Positions 7,362-14,500 of a stretch of DNA of 64,000 nt are shown one piece after another. The stretch lies in NCBI RefSeq assembly GCF_006335015.1, contig NZ_VDGT01000018.1, positions 78,635-142,634 on the forward strand. Reading direction: 5' to 3'. A model generated the notes under the pieces. The model was not told where the DNA came from, ran no database searches, and was given only the letters and a program-made list of their open reading frames with translations. This stretch comes from Streptomyces sedi (GTDB lineage Bacteria; Actinomycetota; Actinomycetes; Streptomycetales; Streptomycetaceae). The position numbers and the translations under genes were made by a program. The first letter of the stretch is position 1. Every line of letters begins with the position of its first letter.

Positions 7362-8129
7362 TCAGCCGTGCGTTCCCTCATTGTGCGTCACCGAGGACGA
7401 GGGCACTCCATCGCGACGGCGGCCCCGCGAGGTCAGCCGGACGAAGGGACCGTGCAGGCCGCCCAGGATGATCAGCACGGCACCGCCGCCGGTGGCCCAG
7501 ACCAGGAGCCAGAACGGCCCGGTTCCCGAGATGCCGCCCGGCTGGTCGGCGAATCCTTTCGCCTCCGAGAGCGAGCCGATCCGGTCCAGCGGCCACACCG
7601 TGGCCGTCACCCGCCCGGAGACCGCGTCCCTCGGCACCGTGCCCGGCTCGCCCTCCGCCAGCAGGCTCCGGGAGTCCAGCGAGTCCGTGCGGTCATCGCC
7701 CATGAGGAACAGCTCGCCCTCGGGCACCTCGGTGTCGAAACCGGTCGGCGAGGCAGCCCGCTCGCTCTCGTCGAGATAGGGCTCCTCGATCGGCTCGCCG
7801 TTCACCAGCAGCCGGCCCGAGTCGTCGCAGCAGGCGACGGTGTCACCGCCGATACCGACGACGCGCTTGACCATCGGGAGGTCGCCCCAGTCGGAGCTGC
7901 GGAAGACGACCACGTCGCCCCGCCTCACCTCGTGCCCCTCGATGCGCTCCGCCAGCACCCGGTCACCCGAGGAGACGGAAGGCGCCATCGAGTTGGTCGG
8001 CACCGTGTACGGCTGGTACAGGAAGGCGGCCAGCACGAAGCCGCCAAGGAACAGCACGCACCCCAGGCCCACGGCCACGCTGGACAACGCACGACCGACC
8101 CGCCCGCCACGGCGCGACGTCCCGCTCAT
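7362..8129 (-). CDS. sipZ: type I signal peptidase (SipZ-like)
   Basis: 255-aa membrane-anchored leader peptidase that removes Sec and Tat signal peptides on the outer face of the membrane. It has an N-terminal transmembrane segment (about residues 18-38), the catalytic serine in PTNSMAPS, the general-base lysine in MVKRVVGIGGD, box D GDDRTDSLDSR, and a second hydrophobic segment near the C-terminus (WLLVWATGGGAVLIILGG). The C-terminal anchor is a feature of Streptomyces SipX/Y/Z. It is the last of four consecutive signal peptidase genes. Confidence 0.93.
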   Translation of the reverse strand: MSGTSRRGGRVGRALSSVAVGLGCVLFLGGFVLAAFLYQPYTVPTNSMAPSVSSGDRVLAERIEGHEVRRGDVVVFRSSDWGDLPMVKRVVGIGGDTVACCDDSGRLLVNGEPIEEPYLDESERAASPTGFDTEVPEGELFLMGDDRTDSLDSRSLLAEGEPGTVPRDAVSGRVTATVWPLDRIGSLSEAKGFADQPGGISGTGPFWLLVWATGGGAVLIILGGLHGPFVRLTSRGRRRDGVPSSSVTHNEGTHG

Positions 8130-8186
8130 CGGTGCCCCCTCCTGATTGCTCTCAGAGGGTGACCCTACCCATCGTGAGGACCTCGA

Positions 8187-9170
8187 TCAGCCCGCGGGGC
8201 CCCGCGTCTCGATCCGGGCAGCCGCCCCCGCCGCCAGGCGACGGCGCCAGAGCACCAGCGGCACCGCACCGACCAGCGCGACCGCACCCGGGGCACCCAC
8301 CGCCGCCGGTCCGGCCAACGCGTCGAACGAACCCGGCACCGGCAGCGTCCCCCAGCGGGTCACCGGCCAGGCGATGACGATGGCGCGCCCCACCACGTCG
8401 TCCTCGGAGACCGTCCCCTGACCTGCCAGGTTCTGGTGGTAGCGGGAGTCCAGCGAGTCCTGCCGGTGGTCGCCCATGACCCACAGCCGCCCCTCCGGTA
8501 CCTCGATCGGCCCGAACGGACGGTCGTCGCACGCGCTGTTCCCCGGGTAGAGGTAGTCGCTCTCGTCGACGGCCTCGCCGTTCACCAGGACCGGGCCGCC
8601 CTTGTGGCACTCCACGGTGTCGCCACCGACCGCGATCACGCGCTTGATCAGGTCCTTGTCCTCGGAGGACGGCATCAGCCCGATGCCGCTCAACGCGTCC
8701 TGCACGGCCGCGCCGAACCCGCCGGCGGAAGGGGAGTCGCCGAGCCAGCCGCCCGGGTCCTCGAAGACGACGACCTCCCCGCGCTCCGGCGTGGCACCGA
8801 ACCACGGGGTGAGCTTGTCCACCAGCACCCGGTCCCCCCGCTGGAGGGTGTTCTGCATCGAGTCCGAGGGGATCGAGAACGCCTGCACCAGAAAGGACTT
8901 GATGAACAGGGCCAACACCACGGCGATGCCGATCAGGATCGGCAGCTCCTTCCAGAAGGAGCGGTGCTTACGCCGGCCCTCGTCCCCCTTCTCCTTCTCC
9001 TTCTCCTCCGGCGTCCCGGCAGCCTCCGGCACGGCGTCTTCGCCGGCGCCGGCGGCCGGTCCGGAGTCGGGGGGGCCATCGCCGGGCACGTCGCCAGTCG
9101 GGCTCACCGGACGGTCCTCCGGCTCCTCCGCGTTGGATCGCGCACCCACCGCCACATCCCCCACATCCAC
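8187..9170 (-). CDS. sipY: type I signal peptidase (SipY-like)
   Basis: 327-aa signal peptidase. A charged, disordered N-terminus (residues 1-70, with an EEKEKEKGDE run) precedes the transmembrane segment (PILIGIAVVLALFIKSFL). Catalytic Ser is in IPSDSMQN and Lys in DLIKRVIAVGGD; a C-terminal hydrophobic stretch (about residues 283-312) forms the second anchor. Start is uncertain: GTG 9170 gives a long overlap (203 nt) with the sipX frame; family similarity is strong from about base 8970 onward. The length agrees with S. lividans SipY (about 336 aa, from memory). Confidence 0.88.
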   Translation of the reverse strand: MDVGDVAVGARSNAEEPEDRPVSPTGDVPGDGPPDSGPAAGAGEDAVPEAAGTPEEKEKEKGDEGRRKHRSFWKELPILIGIAVVLALFIKSFLVQAFSIPSDSMQNTLQRGDRVLVDKLTPWFGATPERGEVVVFEDPGGWLGDSPSAGGFGAAVQDALSGIGLMPSSEDKDLIKRVIAVGGDTVECHKGGPVLVNGEAVDESDYLYPGNSACDDRPFGPIEVPEGRLWVMGDHRQDSLDSRYHQNLAGQGTVSEDDVVGRAIVIAWPVTRWGTLPVPGSFDALAGPAAVGAPGAVALVGAVPLVLWRRRLAAGAAARIETRGPAG

Positions 9171-10260
9171 TCCTCACGCTCCGCGTTGACCGGTCCGAGG
9201 GCCGCAACAGACCCACCACACCCATAACGAGCGGGAGTTCCGCAGGGATCGGTGGCGTCGGGTTTTCCTTCGCCTCGGTGGGACCCCGGGCGTTGACGGT
9301 GCCCGTGTCGGGGTCGGGAACCCCGGCGAACGCCTCGGCGTCGCCCAGCCGCTGCCAGTGCCCGAAGGGCCAGGCGATCACCATGGCACGGCCCACGACG
9401 CGGTCCTCGTGTACCGTACCCTGCCCCTCGTCGTCCAGGTGGTAGCGCGAGTCGGCCGAGTTCGACCGGTGGTCGCCCATCACGAAGAGTCGCTTCTCCG
9501 GGACGGTCACCTCGAACTCGATCTGCGACGGCGGGTTCCCCGGGTAGAGGTAGGGCTCGTCCAACGCCGTGCCGTTGACCGTGATCCGGCCCGAGTCGTC
9601 GCAGCAGACGACGGTGTCGCCACCGACGGCGATCACGCGCTTGATCAGGTCCTGATCGTTCTGCGACGGAAGCAGACCGATCCAGGTCAGGAAGTCCCGC
9701 CCCTGCTCGATCCCGATCGGCAGTTCGCTCTCCGTGGTGTCGGCCTGCTCGGAGGCGAGCCAGCCGCCCGGGTCCTCGAACACCACCACGTCGCCCCGGT
9801 CGGGCTTCCAGCCGAACCACGGGGTGAGCTTGTCCACCAGCACCCGGTCGTCGATCTTGATCGTCTCCTCCATCGAACCGGAGGGGATCACGAACGCCTG
9901 CACCAGGAACGTCTTGAGCACCAGCGCTATCAGCAGCGCGGTGCCGACGAGTATGGGTATCTCGCGGGTGGCGCGCAGCCGGCGGCGGCGCTTGATGCGC
10001 TTGGCGGCGCGGCGCCGGGCCGCCCGCCCCTCGCCGGGGCCGCGCAGCGTCGGGGCCGGCTCACCCCGCGGCTCCTCCCGGGGCGCTCCCCCGGGCGCCG
10101 CGTGGCGTCTCCACCGCTCCTCGTCCGCGCCGTCCGGCGACGGCACCGCGCCGGGCGGCGGCCCCTGGGCCGCGCCGGACCCGGGCCGCTCGTGCTCCCG
10201 CCCCGCGGAGCGCTCCGGGCGACCGCCCCGGCGCCCGCGCGGCCGGCCCCGCTCACCCAT
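8968..10260 (-). CDS. sipX: type I signal peptidase (SipX-like) with aberrant C-terminus
   Basis: Signal peptidase with a long basic and Pro-rich N-terminus (about 115 residues), a transmembrane segment (IPILVGTALLIALVLKTFL), catalytic Ser in IPSGSMEE and Lys in DLIKRVIAVGGD. ATG 10260 overlaps the sipW stop by 8 nt. The frame gives 430 aa against about 320 aa for S. lividans SipX. The expected C-terminal anchor begins (ELPLVMGVVGLL, near base 9205) but then breaks into a Gly/Arg/Cys-rich 78-residue tail that reads sipY out of frame. This suggests an indel that damaged the anchor and removed the natural stop. Confidence 0.82.
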   Translation of the reverse strand: MGERGRPRGRRGGRPERSAGREHERPGSGAAQGPPPGAVPSPDGADEERWRRHAAPGGAPREEPRGEPAPTLRGPGEGRAARRRAAKRIKRRRRLRATREIPILVGTALLIALVLKTFLVQAFVIPSGSMEETIKIDDRVLVDKLTPWFGWKPDRGDVVVFEDPGGWLASEQADTTESELPIGIEQGRDFLTWIGLLPSQNDQDLIKRVIAVGGDTVVCCDDSGRITVNGTALDEPYLYPGNPPSQIEFEVTVPEKRLFVMGDHRSNSADSRYHLDDEGQGTVHEDRVVGRAMVIAWPFGHWQRLGDAEAFAGVPDPDTGTVNARGPTEAKENPTPPIPAELPLVMGVVGLLRPSDRSTRSVRSGCGGCGGGCAIQRGGAGGPSGEPDWRRARRWPPRLRTGRRRRRRRRAGGCRDAGGEGEGEGGRGPA

Positions 10261-10966
10261 GGTCCGACCGGAGGGATGTCCAGCGGCCGACGGGCCAACC
10301 GACCCAGTCCGCACGACCGATGACCTTGTCTTCGGGGACGGTGCCACCCCCCGGGGAGCCCAGATACTCCCTGGAGTCCGCCGAGTCGGAACGGTGGTCG
10401 CCCATTACCCACAACCGTCCCTCGGGCACTCGAATATCAAACCTGACATTCGAAGGTTTGTCCCCCGGATACAGATATGACTCCTCCAGGGGCTCGCCGT
10501 TGACCTCGATCCGCCCCTCGTCGTCGCAACAGCGCACCCGGTCCCCACCGATGCCGATCACCCGCTTCACGAAGTCCGTGTCGGACGAGCTGGCCAGCCC
10601 CACCGCGCCGGCCGCGGTGCGCAACAGGCCCTCCAGCGGCCCGGGGTCGGGCTCGTGCGCGACGAAGGAACCCGCGCCGTCGAAGACCACGATGTCCCCC
10701 CGTTCCACCTCGCCGCCGAAGCTGTAGGCCAGCTTGTTGACCAGTACCCGGTCCCCCACCCGCAGCGTGCCCTCCATGGATCCGCTGGGGATCACGAAGG
10801 GCTGTACCACGAACCGGCTGACCAGGGAGGTCACCACCACCGTAGCCAACGCCACCGACAGCCAGAAACGAGCCGAGCGCGGCCAGCGCCCGCGGGACTT
10901 CGGTGAGTCTGAGGGCTGGTCGCGCTCGGATGGTTCGGAGGAGGCCCCCGCGTCGGAGTCGGTCAC
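10253..10966 (-). CDS. sipW: type I signal peptidase (SipW-like)
   Basis: 237-aa signal peptidase, first of the sip genes. One N-terminal transmembrane segment (FWLSVALATVVVTSLVSRF), catalytic Ser in IPSGSMEG, Lys in DFVKRVIGIGGD, GDHRSDSADSR box. It lacks a C-terminal anchor, as expected for SipW. Start GTG 10966 follows a TAGCAT hexamer by 6 nt, so it may be transcribed leaderless as well as by read-through from rplS, whose stop is only 30 bp upstream. Confidence 0.92.
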   Translation of the reverse strand: MTDSDAGASSEPSERDQPSDSPKSRGRWPRSARFWLSVALATVVVTSLVSRFVVQPFVIPSGSMEGTLRVGDRVLVNKLAYSFGGEVERGDIVVFDGAGSFVAHEPDPGPLEGLLRTAAGAVGLASSSDTDFVKRVIGIGGDRVRCCDDEGRIEVNGEPLEESYLYPGDKPSNVRFDIRVPEGRLWVMGDHRSDSADSREYLGSPGGGTVPEDKVIGRADWVGWPVGRWTSLRSDHG

Positions 10967-10972
10967 GCGGAG

Positions 10973-10978
10973 ATGCTA
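10973..10978 (-). promoter_or_regulatory. -10 hexamer TAGCAT before sipW
   Basis: TAGCAT on the minus strand ends 6 nt before the sipW GTG, in the 30-bp gap after rplS. Consistent with a leaderless sip operon transcript. Confidence 0.45.
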
Positions 10979-10996
10979 ACCGTCCGCGAGGGGAGG

Positions 10997-11344
10997 TCAG
11001 TTCTCCCGCTTCTCCTTGATCTTGGCGGCCTTGCCGCGCAGGTTGCGCAGGTAGTAGAGCTTGGCGCGGCGGACGTCACCGCGGGTCACGACCTCGATCT
11101 TCTCCGCCACGGGGGTGTGGACCGGGAAGGTGCGCTCGACGCCGACGCCGAAGCTGATCTTGCGGACCGTGAAGGTCTCCCGCACGCCGGAGCCCTGGCG
11201 ACGGATGACCACGCCCTTGAACTGCTGCACACGGGAGCGGTTGCCCTCGATGACGCGGACGTGGACGTTGACGGTGTCGCCCGGGCGGAAGGACGGGATG
11301 TCCTCGCGCAGGGAAGCGCTGTCGATGCTGTCCAGGAGGTTCAT
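10997..11344 (-). CDS. rplS: 50S ribosomal protein L19
   Basis: 115-aa L19, a large-subunit protein at the subunit interface. Family core present: FRPGDTVNVHVRVIEG, RVQQFKGVVIRRQG, RTFPVHTP and RRAKLYYLRNLRGKAAK. Start ATG 11344 (MNLLDSID) chosen over an open extension because it begins the family N-terminus and is preceded by GAGGA. It ends the rpsP-KH-rimM-trmD-rplS ribosomal/RNA maturation unit and is followed by sipW. Confidence 0.97.
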   Translation of the reverse strand: MNLLDSIDSASLREDIPSFRPGDTVNVHVRVIEGNRSRVQQFKGVVIRRQGSGVRETFTVRKISFGVGVERTFPVHTPVAEKIEVVTRGDVRRAKLYYLRNLRGKAAKIKEKREN

Positions 11345-11476
11345 GGCCTGCTGCTTTCCTCGCCCGATGCCACAGGTCATCGGCGGAACGTCGAGAAGTG
11401 TGTGTGGTGCGGCGTCGACACCCGGCGGCGTCGGTCCCCCTGTGGCGGGGTCGCACGCCCGGCGTGAGCCAGCGGC

Positions 11477-12286
11477 CTATTCTTCCACGGTCTCGGGCAG
11501 GCGCCAAAATCGGCCGTCCTCGCCCTCGCGCCAGCCCAGTTCGGCCAGCGTCGCACGGTCGTGCCTGTCGAAGTCCTCCGGGCCGCGCCCCGCGATCAGG
11601 TCGGGCCGGTGCGCGCTGGTACGCCGCAACGCCTCGTCCCTGCGCCAACGGGCGATCCGCCCGTGGTGGCCGCTGCTCAGCACCTCGGGCACGGTCCGGC
11701 CGCGCCACTCGGGCGGCTTGGTGTAGACCGGCCCCTCCAGCAACTCGGCCATCGCGCCGGGCGCGAAGGAGTCGTCCCGGTGCGAGTCCGCGTTGCCCAG
11801 CACCCCCGGGAGCAGCCGTGCGATGGCCTCGACCATCACCAGCACCGGCGCCTCGCCACCGGCCAGCACGTAGTCCCCGACGGACAGCTCCCGCACGTCC
11901 AGCCGCTCGCCGTACTCCTCGATCACCCGCCGGTCGATGCCCTCGTACCGCGCCGGGGTGAAGACCAGCCAGGGCTCGGCGGCCAGCTCGACGGCCAGCT
12001 CCTGGGTGAACGGCCGCCCGCTCGGCGTGGGCACGACCACCACGGGCCGCCCCTCGCCCGAGGCCAGCACGGCGTCCAGCGCCTCGCCCCAGGGTTCGGG
12101 CTTCATCACCATGCCGGGGCCCCCGCCGTAGGGGGTGTCGTCGACGGTGTGGTGCCGGTCGTGGGTGTGGGCGCGCAGGTCGTGGACCCGGACGTCGAGC
12201 TGGCCGCGGGCGCGCGCCTTGCCCACCAGCGAGACGTTCAGCGGCTCCAGGTACTCAGGGAAGATGGTGACGACGTCCAGCCTCAT
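11477..12286 (-). CDS. trmD: tRNA (guanine-N1)-methyltransferase
   Basis: 269-aa TrmD, the SPOUT-class enzyme that methylates G37 of tRNAs using S-adenosylmethionine and so prevents frameshifting. Motifs: MRLDVVTIFPEY at the start, DDTPYGGGPGMVMKPEP, YEGIDRRV and SVGDYVLAGGE (the knotted AdoMet site). ATG 12286 overlaps the rimM stop by 4 nt (ATGA), indicating coupling. The frame is open upstream inside rimM but that is a shadow. Confidence 0.97.
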   Translation of the reverse strand: MRLDVVTIFPEYLEPLNVSLVGKARARGQLDVRVHDLRAHTHDRHHTVDDTPYGGGPGMVMKPEPWGEALDAVLASGEGRPVVVVPTPSGRPFTQELAVELAAEPWLVFTPARYEGIDRRVIEEYGERLDVRELSVGDYVLAGGEAPVLVMVEAIARLLPGVLGNADSHRDDSFAPGAMAELLEGPVYTKPPEWRGRTVPEVLSSGHHGRIARWRRDEALRRTSAHRPDLIAGRGPEDFDRHDRATLAELGWREGEDGRFWRLPETVEE

Positions 12287-12834
12287 GCGCCGGCACCCTC
12301 GCCCGTGGCCTCGCCCTTCTCCTCCAGGTCCAGCAGCCCGGGCGGCGGGTCGACGACCACCCGGCCGCGCTCCAGGTCGACCTCGGGGACGATCGCCTCG
12401 ACGAAGGGGACGAACGCCTCGCCGCCGCCGGGCAGGGCCACCACCAGCAGGTCCTGTCCCGGCAGATGGGACACCTCGCGCACCGAGCCGACCTCGGTCC
12501 CGTCCCGCGCGGTGACCACGGTCAGCCCCACCAGCTGGTGGTCGTAGAACTCCTCGGGGTCCTCCGGGAGCTGGTCCGGGTCGACCTCGGCGACCAGCAG
12601 CGTGTTCCGCAGCGACTCCGCGGCGTCGCGGGTGCGGACGCCGGCGAACCGCAGCACCAGCCGGCCGCTCTGCACCCGGCCGCTCTCGATGGTCAACGGG
12701 CCCGCACCGGCCGGCTCGGTGGTCAGCACCTCGCCCGGGGCCAGCCGCAGTTCGGGCTCGTCGGTGCGCACCTCGACGGTGACCTCGCCCTTGATCCCGT
12801 GGGCGCGGCCCACGCGCGCGACGACCAGTTGCAC
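12283..12834 (-). CDS. rimM: 16S rRNA processing protein RimM
   Basis: 183-aa RimM, which binds S19 and helps 30S head maturation. N-terminal RimM domain (VVARVGRAHGIKGEVTVEVRTDEP) and C-terminal PRC-barrel-like part (FYDHQLVGLTVV, FVPFVEAIVPEVDLERGRVVVDPP) are clear, with a short acidic tail. Start is GTG 12834. It is separated from the upstream KH gene by 120 bp containing a very strong hairpin. Confidence 0.95.
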   Translation of the reverse strand: MQLVVARVGRAHGIKGEVTVEVRTDEPELRLAPGEVLTTEPAGAGPLTIESGRVQSGRLVLRFAGVRTRDAAESLRNTLLVAEVDPDQLPEDPEEFYDHQLVGLTVVTARDGTEVGSVREVSHLPGQDLLVVALPGGGEAFVPFVEAIVPEVDLERGRVVVDPPPGLLDLEEKGEATGEGAGA

Positions 12835-12895
12835 TGTGCTCTTCGTTCCTCACGTGGTGGCGGGTCGGCGGGACCCGCGGATGGCGGGCGGCACG

Positions 12896-12935
12896 CGTGA
12901 GGGCCGGGTGCGGCGAACCGCACCCGGCCCTCACG
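12896..12935 (-). terminator. 18-bp perfect stem with UUCG loop
   Basis: Arms 12896-12913 and 12918-12935 are exact reverse complements around a 4-nt loop that reads UUCG on the minus transcript. It begins about 20 nt after the KH gene stop. There is no U-tract, so it may be a partial terminator or a processing site that sets rpsP-KH expression above rimM-trmD. Confidence 0.6.
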
Positions 12936-12954
12936 GTGATGCCATGTGGCGCCC

Positions 12955-13194
12955 TCAGCGGACCTCGTCCGCGTCGACCAGGTCGACGCGGATGCCCTTG
13001 CCTCCGAGCGCGCCCACGACCGTGCGCAGCGAACGCGCGGTGCGGCCGTTGCGGCCGATCACCTTGCCGAGGTCCTCGGGATGCACCCGGACCTCCAGCA
13101 CACGGCCCCGGCGCAGAGTGCGCGAGGCGACCTGGACCTCGTCGGGGTTGTCGACGATGCCCTTCACCAGGTGCTCCAGGGCCTCCTCAAGCAT
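12955..13194 (-). CDS. KH-domain RNA-binding protein (KhpA-like)
   Basis: 79-aa single KH-domain protein. The RNA-binding GxxG loop is in GKVIGRNGRTARSLR; the N-terminus MLEEALEHLVKGIVDNPDEV is typical of the KhpA/YlqC family, always found next to rpsP in Gram-positive bacteria. In Streptococcus KhpA pairs with KhpB to control cell division and small RNAs; the Streptomyces role is not known. Start ATG 13194 lies 1 nt past the rpsP stop. Confidence 0.95.
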   Translation of the reverse strand: MLEEALEHLVKGIVDNPDEVQVASRTLRRGRVLEVRVHPEDLGKVIGRNGRTARSLRTVVGALGGKGIRVDLVDADEVR

Positions 13195-13195
13195 C

Positions 13196-13621
13196 TCAGC
13201 CCTCGGAGGACTCGGCCGGCGCCTCGGCCTTCTTCTCGGCCTTCTTCGCCTTGGGGGTGATGGCCTCGCCCTTCGGCTCGCCACCCGACTCCTTGGCGGC
13301 GGCCTCGAAGGCGGCGCGGCGGTCGGGGCGGGCGGCGGGCTCCTTCAGGGGCGGCGGGGCCGGCAGACCACGGAACTTCTGCCAGTCACCGGTCGCCTTG
13401 AGGATGCCGAGCACGGCCTCCGTCGGCTGGGCGCCGACGCTCAGCCAGTGCTGCACGCGGTCCGAGTCGACCTCGATACGCGAGGGGTTCTGCACCGGGT
13501 GGTACAGGCCGATCTCCTCGATGGCCCGGCCGTCCCGGCGGGTACGTGCGTCGGCGACGATGATGCGGTAGTGAGGCGAACGGATCTTGCCCAGTCGCTT
13601 CAGCTTGATCTTGACTGCCAC
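13196..13621 (-). CDS. rpsP: 30S ribosomal protein S16
   Basis: 141-aa S16. The family core (MAVKIKLKRLGKIRSPHYRIIVADARTRRDG... reading through IGLYHPVQNP and WLSVGAQPTEAV) occupies residues 1-85; a Lys/Ala/Glu-rich extension of about 55 residues follows, normal for actinobacteria. Start is GTG 13621. First gene of the rpsP-khpA-rimM-trmD-rplS unit. Confidence 0.97.
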   Translation of the reverse strand: MAVKIKLKRLGKIRSPHYRIIVADARTRRDGRAIEEIGLYHPVQNPSRIEVDSDRVQHWLSVGAQPTEAVLGILKATGDWQKFRGLPAPPPLKEPAARPDRRAAFEAAAKESGGEPKGEAITPKAKKAEKKAEAPAESSEG

Positions 13622-13770
13622 GGGTGTGGTGTCTCCTGCGTGATTGACGTGGTGAGCTCGTCCGCGCCGCGTGGGGTTGCGGCGGGCCGGGGCCCGGTGG
13701 ACTGCGACAGCCGAGGGAGAGAGGGTTCCTGGCGACTGTCGAGTTCAGCGGACCATTCTGCCACAGCCGT

Positions 13771-14370
13771 TCAGGAGGACGCCGCCACGGTCACCGCTTC
13801 CACGATCTGGAACGGCGTCTTGCAGGCGCCGCACATGATCGGGGCCTGGGCCAGCACCGAGGGCACCACCCGGACGTTCCGCCCGCAGTCGCAGACGGCC
13901 TTGACGCGGACGCCCCCGCCGGAGGAGCCGTGGCGGGCGGCCGGGCCGCGGAAGCTGCGCTTCGTGTCGCTGGCCGTCGCCGCCAGGTGCGCCTTGAGGG
14001 CGCGCTGGAGCCGCTCGGCGGTGAGCCGGTAGCGGCGCCTGGTCTCCGGGCTCACGGTGACCAGCGAGAAACCGCTGCTGGGGTGCGGCTCCTCGGGGTG
14101 GTCGAGCCCCAGCTCCTCGGCGATCGCGAGGAATCTGCGGTTGTGGTAGCGCCCCGCGCGCGAGGTGTCCCGCACCCCCCGGGCGGCGGCGACGCCGTGC
14201 ACCGCCTCGTGCAGCAGTCGTTCGAAGGAGAGCTCGGCGCCGCAGGCCGACGAGGACTCTCCGATCAGGGATTCGGGCGCGGCCAGGTCCGGCAGCTCCG
14301 GGTGGTGCCTCTGGATGTCGGCCCACGCGTGTGCCAGCTCGGCGGCGAGAACTGGTGGTGTCGTGCTCAC
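13771..14370 (-). CDS. SprT-like zinc metallopeptidase-family protein
   Basis: 199-aa protein with an HExxH motif (LLHEAVHGVAAA, about residues 57-61) and a C-terminal zinc-ribbon-like pair (CDCGRNVRV ... MCGACKTPF). This order matches SprT-like proteins; the eukaryotic relative Spartan cleaves DNA-protein crosslinks, but no such role is shown for the bacterial group. Start GTG 14370 gives MSTTPPVLAAELAHAW; the longer open frame upstream runs antisense-like through proS sequence and is unlikely. Confidence 0.8.
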   Translation of the reverse strand: MSTTPPVLAAELAHAWADIQRHHPELPDLAAPESLIGESSSACGAELSFERLLHEAVHGVAAARGVRDTSRAGRYHNRRFLAIAEELGLDHPEEPHPSSGFSLVTVSPETRRRYRLTAERLQRALKAHLAATASDTKRSFRGPAARHGSSGGGVRVKAVCDCGRNVRVVPSVLAQAPIMCGACKTPFQIVEAVTVAASS

Positions 14371-14465
14371 GTCGTGGATAACGAGCGATGCCCCCGCTGT
14401 GTTCCGATTCCGGGGCAAGTCCGCGAATTTGCACTTACCCGTCAGTTCGTAGCGCACACGCGAGA

Positions 14466-14493
14466 GCCCGGGGCGGCGCGTGCCGCCCCGGGC
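14466..14493 (-). terminator. terminator hairpin after proS
   Basis: A 12-bp perfect GC stem (arms 14466-14477 and 14482-14493) with a 4-nt loop, 7 bp past the proS stop. Confidence 0.7.
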
Positions 14494-14500
14494 CCGTCGC

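Noticed and set aside
14368..14382. TTATCCACG near the SprT-like gene start as another DnaA box
   Set aside because: One base off the 9-mer and overlapping a gene start; shows that partial matches occur by chance.
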